Below are positions 1-11,895 of a DNA stretch of 64,000 nt, piece by piece. The DNA comes from Ceratorhiza oryzae-sativae (lineage: Eukaryota; Basidiomycota; Agaricomycetes; Cantharellales; Ceratobasidiaceae). Both the position numbers and the translations under genes were made by a program. The DNA lies in contig JARWMV010000245.1 of the NCBI GenBank assembly GCA_030998015.1, forward strand, positions 992,001 to 1,056,000, read 5' to 3'. The stretch's first letter is position 1; each line of letters begins with the position of its first letter. The notes below the pieces were generated by a model. That model ran no database searches. It worked only from the letters and a program-made list of their open reading frames with translations, and was not told the DNA's origin.

Positions 1-67
1 TCTTGGAGCCCATGCGTTCTCGACAAAGCACGCATGGGAATAATGAGCAGGCTAATAGTTAGTTCTG

Positions 68-74
68 TATATAA
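68..74 (+). promoter_or_regulatory. TATA-like box of first M43 gene
   Basis: TATATAA lies 72 bases upstream of the start codon at 146, a usual distance for a fungal TATA element. This is only a motif match. Confidence 0.4.
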
Positions 75-145
75 CGTGTCGGTAAGAGCCTTCTCGATCA
101 TAACAATCCAATCAGTTCAGTTCTTCGTTGGCCAGTTCGTCTACG

Positions 146-1276
146 ATGTTGTTCGCTACCTTCTCTGCTGTCGCCTTTGCCTTCAGCACCGTCTTGGCAG
201 CGCCATACTACAACCACACTGTGGCCAGAACTTGTGGCTCTACTCCCGAGTAGGTCTGCTTCACTCCTGAGAGATTACGCGCACTCATCGATGCGACCCA
301 GTGATGCGTTTGTAGCTGCTGCCGAGGCTCACTTTGCAGCGAATAAGATATCTCTCAAAGCTGCATCTACTTTTGCAGCTACCATTCCAGTTTACTGGCA
401 TGTTATCCAGGCTGGCACAAGTGAGTTTTATCGAGTGACGCACAATGCTGAAGAGACTAACGCCTCTGAAAAGCCCTCGCCCAGGGCAATGTGCCTGATT
501 CTCAAATCACGTCGTCCATCTCAGCGATGAACAGCCACTACTCATCAGCTGGACTGAGCTTCACACTTGCGGGTACTGATCGCACCACCAATGCGTAAGC
601 CGTTCACTGAATTTTTATATCATTGATTGAATTTAACACGTTTGGTAAAGGAACTGGTTCAACTCTGCTGGTCCCAGTACGTCGTATCAGACTGCAATGA
701 AGACCGCCTTGCGAAAGGGTGGTGCCAATGCACTCAATGTTTATACCGTTGGTTTCAAGTCTGGCTCTGGCGCTGGTCTTCTCGGCTATGCGACGTTCCC
801 TTCATCGTACTCCGGTAACCCTAAGGATGATGGCGTTGTTATCCTCTATTCCTCCGTCCCCGGCGGTAGCACTACCAACTACAACCAAGGCAAGACGCTC
901 ACCCACGAGGTTGGCCACTGGCTTGGTCTATACCATACCTTCCAGGGCGGATGCTCTGGCGCTGGTGATTCCGTCAGCGATACTCCTCCAGAAGCCTCTG
1001 CTGCATCCGGCTGCCCTACTGGCCGCGATACTTGCTCTGGCGGAGGTGTTGATCCGTAAGCATTTTCCTGATCTCATGCAACAGTGCGCCGCTAATGCGT
1101 ATATTTAAGAATCCACAACTACATGGACTACTCGTACGATTCCTGCATGAATGAGGTTAGCACATCGAATACCCCGGTCTAATGCCGGTTAAACTAATAG
1201 ACCTCTTCAGTTCACTGCTGGACAAATCACCCGTCTCAAATCGCAAATCGCCACTTACCGTGGAATCGCCGCTTGA
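146..1276 (+). CDS. Secreted M43 (pappalysin-like) zinc metalloprotease, copy 1
   Basis: A secreted zinc endopeptidase of MEROPS family M43. Six exons join in frame: 146-249, 302-420, 474-594, 651-1055, 1110-1155, 1211-1276. The product is about 283 residues. It opens with a hydrophobic signal peptide ([18 protein letters not shown]). The zinc site [11 protein letters not shown], which fits HExxHxxGxxH, is near residue 200, and the Met-turn [10 protein letters not shown] follows. Cysteines GGC, SGC, DTC and DSC probably form disulfides. The start was chosen because it gives the signal peptide, and the second copy has an equivalent one. A tandem paralogue follows at 2337, and two more lie at 45.3-48.9 kb on the other strand. 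The catalytic region is in one exon, unlike copy 2. Family identity is firm; the substrate is unknown. Confidence 0.9.
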
Positions 1277-2336
1277 AACGGAAGGGCTGGGCTCGTGTAA
1301 AGTGGGTTTGCTGGCATTTGTATGCTGTATAGATATACTTGGGGGCTGGGAATTTCATGTTTACCTGGATTCAATATGGGAGCTGTTTTACCAGGACGAA
1401 ACTAAAAGCCACGGATTATAATTTTCGGGGCTAAACCTCATCCTCGGGTCTGGTATAAGGCCGACCGTGCATTCATGCATGATCGAGGCCAAAAGTAGAT
1501 CCTTTTGGCGCGAGGTTCCCTATCAACCTTGATAAAGTCTTCGATCTTGTTTTTCTCGCTCCGAATCTGGATGCGCACGAGCCGATCGAAATCTCTTCAA
1601 AGATATCGACTCCCTTTTACGATCTTTCTCCTTCAACAATACATCCAAGCTCGCGACATGTTGCCGCGCTAACCGTTGTAACTTGCCTGGGCACACTGGC
1701 TGACTGAGGATCTATCCGTTCAGTGAAGCTTGGGTTTAAGAGTGATATTTTCAATTATATCACAGTGACATCCTGAAAATGTTGTGTCACCTCGTGACAC
1801 GTTTATCACTCTGAAGTAGACGCCATCTAGAGGTGCGCAATACATTCGAATCTCTACGAACGCTCAAGCTTATGATGCATTTCATACCTTCAAATGACTT
1901 CGAATTACGTTCGGTTCCGCTGTGCCATCAAGTTCGATGCTTGGCAGTATCCCAGTTAGAAATGGGAGATGGTGCACCACACGGTGGGATTACGACACGG
2001 TGCTTTGGTGTTCTGCGTACTACCCTATCGACATAAACCCAATGGGGCAATAAGATGTATCTCCACTTGCTAGGGAGCGCTGTACGGCAGGCGCGCACCT
2101 GGCCTCGTCGGCAAAGAACTCGTATGCGCTCATTCGTCTAAGCATACCACGCGAACTCTGGGTCTTGGTGATAAGATAACTGCGAAGTACCTCCTATTCT
2201 ACGCTCGGTCCACATTGCTCCCATATGCCAAGGCATTCACCGTGCATATGGATGGAATAATGAAGGGGCTTTATAAACCGTAATCTGAGCCCACTAAACT
2301 TCACAGCCCCTAAAAGCACTCCGATTCCACTTGACA
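1277..2336. other. Intergenic region with short inverted repeats
   Basis: No convincing gene; the ORFs here are short and resemble nothing I know. A cluster of inverted repeats lies at 1742-1800: GTGATAT (1742-1748) with ATATCAC (1757-1763), and GTGTCAC (1784-1790) with GTGACAC (1794-1800). The right part should hold the promoter of the second M43 gene. Confidence 0.5.
2270..2277 (+). promoter_or_regulatory. TATA box of second M43 gene
   Basis: TTTATAAA lies 60 bases upstream of the start codon at 2337. Its spacing is similar to that of the TATA-like box of the first copy. Confidence 0.5.
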
Positions 2337-3592
2337 ATGGCCGGCTTTCGTCTGTTTGTCATTGCTACCTTAGCTACTACTGCCATTGTCGCTCTCCCTA
2401 GCAACAAAACAACTGTGCCTCGTAGCTGCGGCTCATATTTATCCAACGATGAGATTGCTGCTGCCGAATCTCATTTTGTTCAGCATAAGGTATCACCCAA
2501 GGCGGGTGCGGGTGCCTTTGCTGCTGTCATCCCAGTGTATTGGCATGTTATCCAGTCTGGTACCTCATTGACACAGGGCAATATTCCGGATTCGCAAATT
2601 ACGGCCTCCCTTAGTGAGATGAACAAGCACTACGTACGTAAATTTTCCTGTTGCTAATGAACTAGATCTGGAAAAAGCGTTGGTTAGGCAGGAACCGGAT
2701 TGAGTTTCACTCTTGCTGGAGGCGAGCATACAACAAGCTCGGACTGGTTTGCGAGGGCTGGTCCCGGAAAGCAAGCGGATTTTTGACAACACGCTTGCTA
2801 GTAGACTGATCGAATCATTTTCAGTTCGCAGCAATCAGCTATGAAGAACGCCCTTCGTAAGGGTGGTGCCAACGCTTTGAATGTATACACTGTTGGATTT
2901 CAATCTGGCGGCGGCGCTGGCCTTCTTGGCTATGCTACCTTTCCGTCCTCGTATGAGAATGCACCAAAGGACGATGGTGTAGTGATTCTATATTCTTCCG
3001 TGCCCGGAGGTTCGACTGCCAACTACAACGAAGGTGAGTCGGTTGGGCCGGAGGTCAGTGCATATACTCAAACTACAAATACAGGAAAAACTTTAACCCA
3101 CGAAGTTGGCCATTGGCTTGGTAAGTAACTGAATAAATATAAATGGGGCTTTTGGAAATGCTGCCATCCCTTTTTAGGACTATATCACACTTTCCAAGGT
3201 GGCTGCAGCCCACCCGGTAAGTAACTATATTGCGGTAACCTCTCAATCAAAAAATAATGAACCTTCGCTTACAGGCGATTTCGTGGATGATACTCCACCT
3301 GAAGCGAGCCCAGCCTACGGATGTCCGATCGGTCGTGATACATGTCCCGGAGGAGGAGTGGACCCAATCCATAACTAGTAAGTATGATCCGTCCGCCACG
3401 ACTCTACGAGCCATTAACCTACCATGTTGTTCAGCATGGATTATAGCTACGATTCATGCATGTATGAGGTGCGCAGAGCTCGGATATGTCGGGAAGTAGT
3501 GCTAATTATATGTTATGTTAAAATAGTTCACGCCAGGCCAAGTCGCGCGGTTCACCGGTCAGCTCGCGACATACCGTGGAATTACTATCTGA
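2337..3592 (+). CDS. Secreted M43 zinc metalloprotease, copy 2
   Basis: Tandem paralogue of the gene at 146. Eight exons join in frame: 2337-2633, 2688-2770, 2825-3033, 3085-3120, 3178-3216, 3275-3377, 3435-3468, 3527-3592. A signal peptide ([21 protein letters not shown]) is followed by the M43 domain. The zinc site [11 protein letters not shown] is assembled across the intron at 3121-3177, and the Met-turn [10 protein letters not shown] across the intron at 3378-3434. Three introns (3034-3084, 3121-3177, 3217-3274) cut the active-site region, which is uninterrupted in the other three copies. The intron at 2771-2824 starts with GC (AAA/GCAAGC) and not GT; without this splice the reading frame stops at TGA within the intron. 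All active-site residues are present, so the gene looks functional. Confidence 0.88.
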
Positions 3593-4036
3593 ATATTCAA
3601 AGACATCAGAAGGCTTGTATGCACGATCAATATAACAAATCAGTTCAGAACGCATTGCGAAAATTTTAATCTAAACGAATAAATGCAGTCTCGCATAATG
3701 TAAAATATGAGCAGATAGTGTGTAGGACGCTGCGACGTATTCCCAACAAAACTTTATTTGCGAACTCAATTTCCGGGCAGTATCCGAGCTAAAACGGACA
3801 GACAAAGACGCTGAAATGGCTTAGGTTGTGTTCAGTACCCAAGTTCACAAATTATGTTCTGTTCGAACGGCAGCAGCGGATTGCGCAAGGACATCTGATT
3901 TGTGGCTGCTTGAGCGCTGATACGAAGTGAATAGTTGAGGATACCTGGAACAATTTGGTTCATTTGAATTCATTTTTCAGCTATTTTAAAGAGCAAAGCA
4001 TGTGCATTCGGTGTTCAGTGACAAATTTGCCTCCTA
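3593..4036. other. Convergent 3' flanks of M43 copy 2 and GH43 copy A
   Basis: This holds the 3' ends of two convergent genes. I see no further gene or repeat in it. Confidence 0.5.
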
Positions 4037-6326
4037 TCATTGCGTACTCGTCTGGATGTATGCAAAGGTCTGCCGGCAGTTGGGCTCAGTTTAAGGAAGG
4101 TAGCCGTGGCTGGTATGCACTTACCGCGTTCTGTAGCATTGGCAAGCCGTTGCCGGTTGCGTACACGCCAAAGTGTGCCCCGACAAAGTTGTGCCACCTG
4201 CCAATATCGATCCGCTTAGCTCTGGGCTGAGCGTACCGAACTGAAACGATACTCACCGAGGAAGGAAGGCTTGAAGCCATTTGCTATCCACGCTAGCAAT
4301 GTATTTTGGTGACTCCGTCCCTAGCGAATACCCGAGAGAGTATTGGCTAGGTTCGGCCCTAATGAACAGTTGCGCTGAGTTGACGCCCTTGGGCAGGTCG
4401 ACGTACGTCGTGCTCGCCGTCGCAAGGTCCCCACTTCGGGTCGTGGCAAAGATAGCAGTCCTGTTCGAGTTCGGATTGATGGTGATTCCAATCTCGTTGT
4501 GATAGTGGATAGACAGGTAGATCGTAGCGCCTGCTTCATGGCGAGTCGAGTTGGGGGAGAATGTAAGTTTTGTAGAGAAGGTCGTAGAAATATCGGACTG
4601 CTTGCGGAAGAAAGCAGCTGCAGTTTCACGGTCGCTAAGATTGTACACGTTCCCGTGGAGACTGAGGCCGCCCGACTTAGGAAAAGAATGAAAATATTTA
4701 TACCTGCAATGCATTTTAATCAATTTTATAGGATTTGTGTATATCCAAGCTAGCACTCACGGCGTCCTGACCGTGTAGTAGTTCTTGTCGGCAAACGACC
4801 CTGTACTCGAGTGTGATCAGCATATTCGGCTTTCTCGCACAGGCACCTCTACCTTTGAAGTTGTCCTTCCAGACCGCAGGAGTGCTCAGGTTATACAGAC
4901 CCGGCATGTCATACGTTATGTCCTTGCCGTTGTTGATCATGTACCACCCGTCTTTCGTCCACTCGATCGGTGCCAGGAACGTCTCTCGACCCAGCTGAGG
5001 TCGACCACTCGAGTTCGTAGGGTTCTGCGGGCGAGTCGCAAGGAACACGGCCCACCACTGACCGTTGGGTGATTGAACCATGTCCGCGTGTCCTGTAGCT
5101 AGGATGGGCTGAGAAAGGTTGTGTCCGTTGTAGACGAGGGGGTTATAGGGACTTGGCTCCCACGGGCCGTATGGCCCCTATTCAAACGTATCGGTAAAAG
5201 AGACTAAGCCAACGAATTGTAGGTGGCTTACGGTCTTGGAACGGTAGCTCATCTCTCTATGCTCTACATTCGTACCAGCTTCAGCGGTCATTAGGTAGTA
5301 GGTGCCGTTAATCTTGTATATATGCGCTCCTTCTGCGAGTCTAGGTGCGTCCAGGGGCAGAGGCGACCTGTGGTTCACCCGAGACTCTGTAAGAGAGTTC
5401 CCAGTTTCGATATCAATTTCAGTTGTGAAGATGGAAAAGTAGCTAAAAACATGGTCAAAATGATTCGCGAAGGCTCACACAGGGTACCTACCCAGAGTCA
5501 GGATATCCAAACTCCTTTGCACTGTACGCTGTTGAAACATAGACCTGTGGAAAAATGATCGGTAACTTGAACTGAAATACTCTCTACGAGGATTTCTCAC
5601 TCTTCCGTCGTCGTCAAAGAATAGGTCCGGATCTATGCCTGGCTGGTCTATATATACCGGATCACTGGTCTAGAATTGAGAAGTCTGTTTAAGGGTATTA
5701 TCTTCGGCGTACCTCCATTGCGTCTCATCAAATATGTTCTTGGTCCTGACGTACAACGAACGGGGAAGGCGAGTGACGTTGTCCGGGCCTATGACATCGA
5801 ACAAAGTTGTTGTCATGTAATAATAGCCCTTGTTGTACCTCAACGTAGGGGCAAATATTCCGCCGCTTGGGGCAGTACCTCGCATCATCAGTTGACTAGG
5901 ACGATTGAGTGCGTGGCCAATAGTCTCCCATTTGATGCTGCCAAATCGCGTGAGCATCTTGGTTCTCTCTCAGAAGCTGAAGCGATGGTGCATACAGATC
6001 TTTGGAATGGTAAATTGGTACACCCGGACTGGCGAGGGTTCTGAGTTCTATCTAATTCTCCGAGTATAGCAAACGAGGGTCAACTCACAAGAACTCGAAT
6101 GTGGACGTGGCGAGAAAGTAGTCATCGCCAGTCCTTAGTATCGTAGGGTCGGGGTTGAAGCCAGGGATGATGGGGTTATGGTACCCCATTGCAACTCCTG
6201 CATCCAGTTCAATGACGAATGCGAGTCTCCCGCATACAACTTACCGAACAAGACTGAAAAGCACAATAAGATACCGGATAATGCATGAGGCGCAAAGGTT
6301 CCGACAAGCCCGTACGTGCGACACAT
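4037..6326 (-). CDS. Glycoside hydrolase family 43 (beta-xylosidase / arabinofuranosidase), copy A
   Basis: Probably a secreted enzyme trimming xylan or arabinan side chains. Twelve exons join without a stop: 6326-6245, 6197-6089, 6028-5996, 5937-5713, 5664-5601, 5544-5492, 5442-5232, 5177-4853, 4800-4761, 4703-4257, 4197-4125, 4069-4037. Exon 1 encodes a hydrophobic leader ending LLCFSVLFG. The GH43 propeller shows the base Asp in FNPDPTIL, the modulator Asp in [12 protein letters not shown] and the acid Glu in [12 protein letters not shown]-terminal beta-sandwich of the GH43_C2 type follows (GGLSLHGN.., ending FAYIQTSTQ). The start is inferred from the leader; a later Met at 6189 begins the mature-like sequence [12 protein letters not shown] close paralogue in opposite orientation lies at 27590-29903. 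Exact substrate specificity cannot be read from sequence. Confidence 0.88.
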
Positions 6327-7677
6327 TTGTTGAATATGTCGGGGCAATAACTAGTGAGGATCATGATGTATAAATTCGATCAGCGACGTGCACTGGGAAC
6401 GGATAGTTGATATGAGTACGCACGTCCTAGCGGAAGGCAAGCTAGTGAAAGCTAAGCAGAGAGAATGATCCACGTTCTACTTAAGAGCCAATGCTTTATA
6501 TTCGTTGATTCTCAGCTTCCAGTCAAACATTTCACCGTCGCGCTTGGTTCGCAAACGGGAGACATCTACATAAGGCCACTTCGACCGAAACGGCGCCGCC
6601 TAAAAGTAATGGGGGACGTGACATAATCGCATCACCCTCTTGATTCGAATGTTTTCCAAATTCGATCCTTGAACGTGAGATTAGACCATAGCATTGGTCA
6701 TGCGACAACACGAAGAACTAGCCTAGATAACTAGAAAAGCAGCGGTCAGGAGCTAGTAAACCTTTTGATGTACGTGAGTGGAACGCCTGACATTGAATTG
6801 AATAATGTTTGGCCAGCGGACTATTAGGAGCCTCAACCGGGCAAGCAGCGAAGTCGCGTTTGCAAATCAGCTTCGAGCAGCTCGCGATCGTGGCGAGTCA
6901 CCTCGTGTTTCTATGGATGCTTGGAGTCCAAACAGGATAATACCCCGATCAAACCGGGCCGGCCGGAGGGTGTGCTCGAAACAGCAAAATCCCTTTGAGA
7001 AAGGAGCCATGGGTATGAATTACATGTTCGCCAGAATGACCCCCATGAACTATATTTCAGGGAGTCTATTGTGAGATTTTCGCGGTTATCCTTCAAAATA
7101 GTGCAACTACGCTCAAAGTAATATTGCTCTCAGGGCTAGAGGTCAGGCGGGATGGTTTCCTATAGGTATGACATACCCATATCAAGGTTTTCGAGGCATT
7201 ATTGCACTAGTCTGACGCTCCTCCCCTCCGCAGACGCCACGATACGACTTGACGAGGTTGAAATAGTTGAAGGGAAGGGTCAACATTGATAATATATTTT
7301 ACCTTCTTTCTGGGTGTTCATGCCGCTTGGCTAGGGGCTGAAGAAAGCCCACATGTCATCTACTTTGACTTCAGTATTATCTATCGATGTTATTCTGAGA
7401 GTATAGCGCCACAGGATGAGAAAATGGCGCTTTCGCTACAACAAATATCCATGATGACAAGGCCGAGTGGTATAGCTAGTGTGGCTATTGAAGATCACGG
7501 AATATAATCATAAACCCCAATTTCACGTGATCACATTTTTCCGTTAACAGCCGCCATCCATTCCCACCTCGCCCGTCTAAAACACTCTCGGATTGGTAAC
7601 AAGTCACGAATAAGGGCGCGTTTTCTACTCAATACTTGATATCAACATGCCTCAGGAAGCTAGACCTATATTGAACA
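6327..7677. other. Long intergenic region, divergent promoters
   Basis: About 1.35 kb between the starts of GH43 copy A (-) and the ESF2 homologue (+). Only short ORFs without recognisable similarity occur. A CACGTG E-box is present near 7524. I see no transposon or RNA gene. Confidence 0.4.
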
Positions 7678-8704
7678 ATGGCAAGTAGAGCTCTGAGATA
7701 CAGCATCCACACCAAATGAAGTAAGCTTCTCAGTGACCGACTCGGAGCGCTGGGAATGCGTGGAAGGATCTTCTAAAGACCATACTGATAGGCCACACTC
7801 AAACGAAGAAGACCGTTCGGAAGCCGGCTCGAACACAGAGGAATTTAGCGGGAATGAGACCAACAGCTCGGCCAGTGGGTTGGATGACGAAGGCGAAAGT
7901 ATCGAGAAGACTGTTAAGCCTCTATCGGGTGAAGCTCTCGCCGAGTTTGAGAGGCGCCAACAGCAAGCAGGAATTATCTACATATCACGCATACCACCAG
8001 GGATGCGACCGGCAAAGGTAAAACACTTGATGTCCGGTTACGGCAAGGTTGGGCGGGTGTATTTGCAACAAGAGGGTGAGTATTCGCCAGCTATTAGCTA
8101 TAGCACGTTTAATTTCTTGTGTGACCTAGACCCTAAGCGAGCATATCTTCGCAAAAAGCATACGGCCACAAAAAAGGTCCATTATACGGAGGGATGGGTC
8201 GAATTTGAGTCGAAGCATGTGGCTAGATCGGTAGCCGAAATGCTGAACGCTCAACCAATTGGTGGCAAGAAAGGCACGAGGTGGCGAGATGACGTTTGGA
8301 CCATGAAATATTTACCGAAATTTAAATGGAATATGTTGACGGAGCAAGTTGGTAAGTTTAGGTCTGTTACACATTATAACATATTTAACTGAATTTACGA
8401 TCACAGCTCAAGAAGCTGCTGCTCATACGGCAAGGTTGCGAGTAGAGTTGTCTCAGTCGCGGGCAGAGCAACGCGATTATTTGAGGAACGTCGAGTTGGC
8501 ACGTGTTCTCGAGAAGGTAGGAATAGTCGATGTTGGAAGGCATTTAAAACTTATTCCCATTCAATCGTGTAGCGAGCTAAACGCAAGATGAATACTGTGT
8601 CGGATGGACAAGACATAAGCACTAAAAGAAAAGCGGTGATGGCTCAGGAGGGCACAATTCTAAAAAAAACCGGAATCGTGAATCTCCTTCGGTATCTAGA
8701 GTAG
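7678..8704 (+). CDS. ESF2: ESF2/ABT1 pre-rRNA processing factor
   Basis: Nucleolar RRM protein of the small-subunit processome (yeast Esf2, human ABT1), needed for 18S rRNA maturation. Exons: 7678-7684, 7734-8075, 8130-8351, 8407-8516, 8573-8704. An acidic N-terminus (about 60 residues) precedes a variant RRM beginning GIIYISRIPPGMRPAKVKHL. A basic segment (YLRKKHTATKKVHYTEGWVEF) and an Arg/Glu-rich helix (VELSQSRAEQRDYLRNVE) follow, as in the family. The start is an unusual 7-base first exon (ATGGCAA) spliced at GTAGAG to the acceptor at 7733, reading MAMTDSERW; no other upstream ATG is in frame. An earlier ATG at 7647 would then be an out-of-frame upstream ORF. The intron 8076-8129 is 54 bases, has no stop and is in frame, so retention would add 18 residues. 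Confidence 0.85.
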
Positions 8705-9002
8705 ATCATGGTGGTGTATTAAATTCTGTCTTGTCCAGCATCTTTTGAGTAATGCATCCAATTGAGCACCGTTTGGTGGTCTGTGCGTGACAGTTCAGGG
8801 TAACCTAAGCGCTGTTGTGTTGTCAGTTCACGACCACCACAGGTAATCAAAAGGTCGCGCCTCTGAGGTCTGTTTCTTTGCGCTCAACGTGTCCTCATCT
8901 CGCTCTGATCATGAAGTCGATATTCTCTTATTTCTTAAACCTTTTCTGTGCTGCGTCCAACAGTTAATACATACACGCAAGTTCGACCACTAGAGTTCCG
9001 TG

Positions 9003-11895
9003 ATGTCGTCCTGGCCTCCTCCGGACTATGTTCCACCAAGTGCCGCTCCTGGCTCACGCTCGCCGGCTGACAACAACGGCCCTATGAAGTATCCGCCCGG
9101 TTCAGACAGCGGTTTCTATCCACCAGGGGGCGATGGCTGGTCTGCGCGAGACCGTGAGGTCGACCGCGAAGGCTGGACTCGGGACAGAGAATGGAGTGAC
9201 CATGACCGCCGCCGTGGCGATTGGGACAATCGCCGGGGTCAAGGACGACCACGAAGCTCCAGCCCTGGTGCAGATGACGGTAAGCAACCTGGCTGCGCCA
9301 TGAAACCGTGTTAAGTTGGCTTTTGTTAGTGCGTCTGAAGCGCCGACGCTCTGTGTCACCGTCCGCTGAAAGGGAGCGGTACGACCCTCGGCCTCGATTT
9401 GACGACCAGGGTACGTCTAAGCCTGTACATTATTTCCTTCATGTTGACATGGGAGGGCAGGTTATTATGGAGAACCACACCGACGCCACAGATCTCCACG
9501 AAGCCGTGCTCCCCTTGATCCATATAGCGTTGATATCCCTGTGTCATATCGTACATTTTGCGATTGGTACCGCTACACGCATCCAGAGATAGTCAACGAT
9601 GAAGATAAAACGAAGCGCGAGTTTAGCGAACCTACAAGGGAAGGAGAGTCTAAGCCTGTTGATCCATTGCGGGTGCACTTTGATGCGTACAAACGCAAAA
9701 TGTTGCTCAAGCAGGTACGACATTTCAAGGTTTAATATTCACTGGCTGACACTCGTGCTAGAACAATATGCTTTTTAATGCACACAAGACGCAGGTTTGG
9801 TTCATCGAGCGCTATGATCCTGCTTCCGAGTATGTGGCTCTTCGCGACCGGATTAAAACCGAGGGTCGGAAAGGGCGTACCGCTCGTTTCCTGCAAGAAA
9901 TGGAGGAAGGAAAATACGATCCAGTGGCTGAAGAACCCACGGTGCTTACGACAGCAGAGCCTAAACCGGCAGGTTCACCGCAAGGCGATGTAGGAGCTGA
10001 TGCAGCTCAAGAACAAGAACCTGATTTCGATAATGAAAACGAGGATGAAAGCCACCCAAAACAAACTGTTGACACCAACGAGAACGGTAAACCTAAGGAG
10101 GGACCTCAGGGTGGCCGCGATGAAGAGTGTAGCATGGAAACCGAAGGGAATCAGGTTATGGTGAGGACTCTGCCCCCGGACATTGGGCGTGTGAAGATGG
10201 AGCAGGTTTGTGGTGCAACTCACTGGTGTGGCGATACGCTAATTATTGTCTAGGCATTGTCAACTATCCCGGGCTTCGTGTATATTACATTTGGCGAACC
10301 AACTTTCAAAAAGAACTTTTATCGAGCAGCGTGGATCAGGTTTACGGATGATGCGGATATGGACCAAGTGATGAATACTCTTTCCGAGCTCAAGGTACAC
10401 CTATCTTAATGATATTCACGCTATTACTAAAATCGTTGCGCCAGATTGACAACTTCAAGCTCCACACAACTCGCATCGTTCGTCCGTTTACTGGACGAGC
10501 TCGTATCACGCCCTCCGCGGCATGCCATCCACAGCGTCTTACTAAAGATCTCGCTCGAGTTAAACAACTTGCTCGTCAGTTTGAGGAGGAATCACGTGTC
10601 TTGAATCGTGTCCAAGATGTATCCGAATCTGCGAATGGTGAGACCGATGAGTCATCTCTCGGCAGTGGGTGTGAGCATATTGAGCGTCGATATGAGAAGT
10701 TGGTTGGAGAACTTGAGGAGAAAGAGGGTGGATCCGATGGACCGAATTTTGCAGCAAAATGCGTAAGTAAACACGTTGTTTTGTTATGATTAAAAGTTTA
10801 CGCTAGTTTCAACAGTTGAGTATACAATTAGATTTGTACCTTGGCTACCTTCGTACAGCATTCAACTGTTGCTACTACTGTGCCGCTCGGGCCGATTTTC
10901 CTGAAGAACTTCAGCGACGTTGCCTTAAGCATTCCCGTCCTAACCTCATTGTTCCTGCTTCTGACCCTCTAAGCGGTAAGCATTTGGGTCGTTGGCATCT
11001 GCTTTCCATTAATTCACATACATTCATTTAGACGAACGATGGTTAGAATGGCTTGATCATAAGATTGCCGTTCTAGCAGATCCTAAATTGGTCGACCCGG
11101 CTGATTATGGTGCAAAGAACTATGACGAGTAAGCTGGAACAATTTAGACAACTTGAAATTGCTGACGACTCGGCAGCGAACTAGCACGCTGTGTCGAACC
11201 TTACATCAAACAAGAAGACGAGGGCAAGTTCAGGTGCAAAACTTGCTCTAAATTGTTCAAAGCTACGTCATTTGTGGAAAAACATATCGCCAACAAACAC
11301 CCCGAACTCACCCAGGAGTTAGAAACTGTACTTGACAAGTTATCTTATCATTGGCTGTGCACTAATTGTTTTGTCCTACCAGCTTCCGTTCTTTAACAAC
11401 TTCGCGCTAGATCCTCATCACATTCAGATCCCAAAATTGCCGCCAGGACCGGACCCAAGGGCCGCACCTCCACCGCGCATGACGTACCCCGACCCTCGTT
11501 ATTCAGCTTATCCTATGGGAGGCCCTCCAGGATATGCAGGCTACCGCCCCCCGTCTCCGGGTTATAGAGGCTATCCTCCATTTGACCCGTACTATACACC
11601 CTACGGCCCGCAAGCTTACGGACGGCCACGCTCTCCAATGCGTGGTATAGGGCCTCGTCTCGGCGACCGTGTCGGAGAATATATTCCTCCCGATAGTGTG
11701 ATCCCTGGACTTCCGCCACGACCTGCTCATATCCCTGGACTGGATATGGCATTGGAGCCTGCCGGAAGAGGGCCACCCCCTGGCCGACCATTGCCCCCTC
11801 CTGATGTACGAGAGGATCCTCGGGCGTCGGCGGGACGTAAGAGTTATTATGATATGGATGGCGTTGCCGAAGGAGACGTGGAGTTGATGTACTGA
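9003..11895 (+). CDS. ARS2/SERRATE-like zinc-finger RNA-processing protein
   Basis: Homologue of ARS2/SERRATE (fission yeast Pir2), which links the nuclear cap-binding complex to RNA processing and decay. Ten exons: 9003-9279, 9330-9410, 9461-9714, 9762-10205, 10254-10394, 10445-10762, 10816-10975, 11032-11128, 11177-11327, 11383-11895. An Arg/Asp/Ser-rich N-terminus leads to the conserved block VSYRTFCDWYRYTHPEI, then an acidic stretch, a degenerate RRM-like region (FVYITFGEPTFKKNFYRAAW) and a helical scaffold. The single C2H2 finger CKTCSKLFKATSFVEKHIANKH spans the last introns. The block LPFFNNFALDPHHIQ follows, and then a Pro/Gly/Tyr-rich tail. All these appear in family order, so the assignment is firm; the tail is low complexity. 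Confidence 0.9.

Noticed and set aside
7647..7688. ATG at 7647 as start of the ESF2 gene
   Set aside because: Reaches TAG after 13 codons and no intron of usable size brings it into the ESF2 frame.
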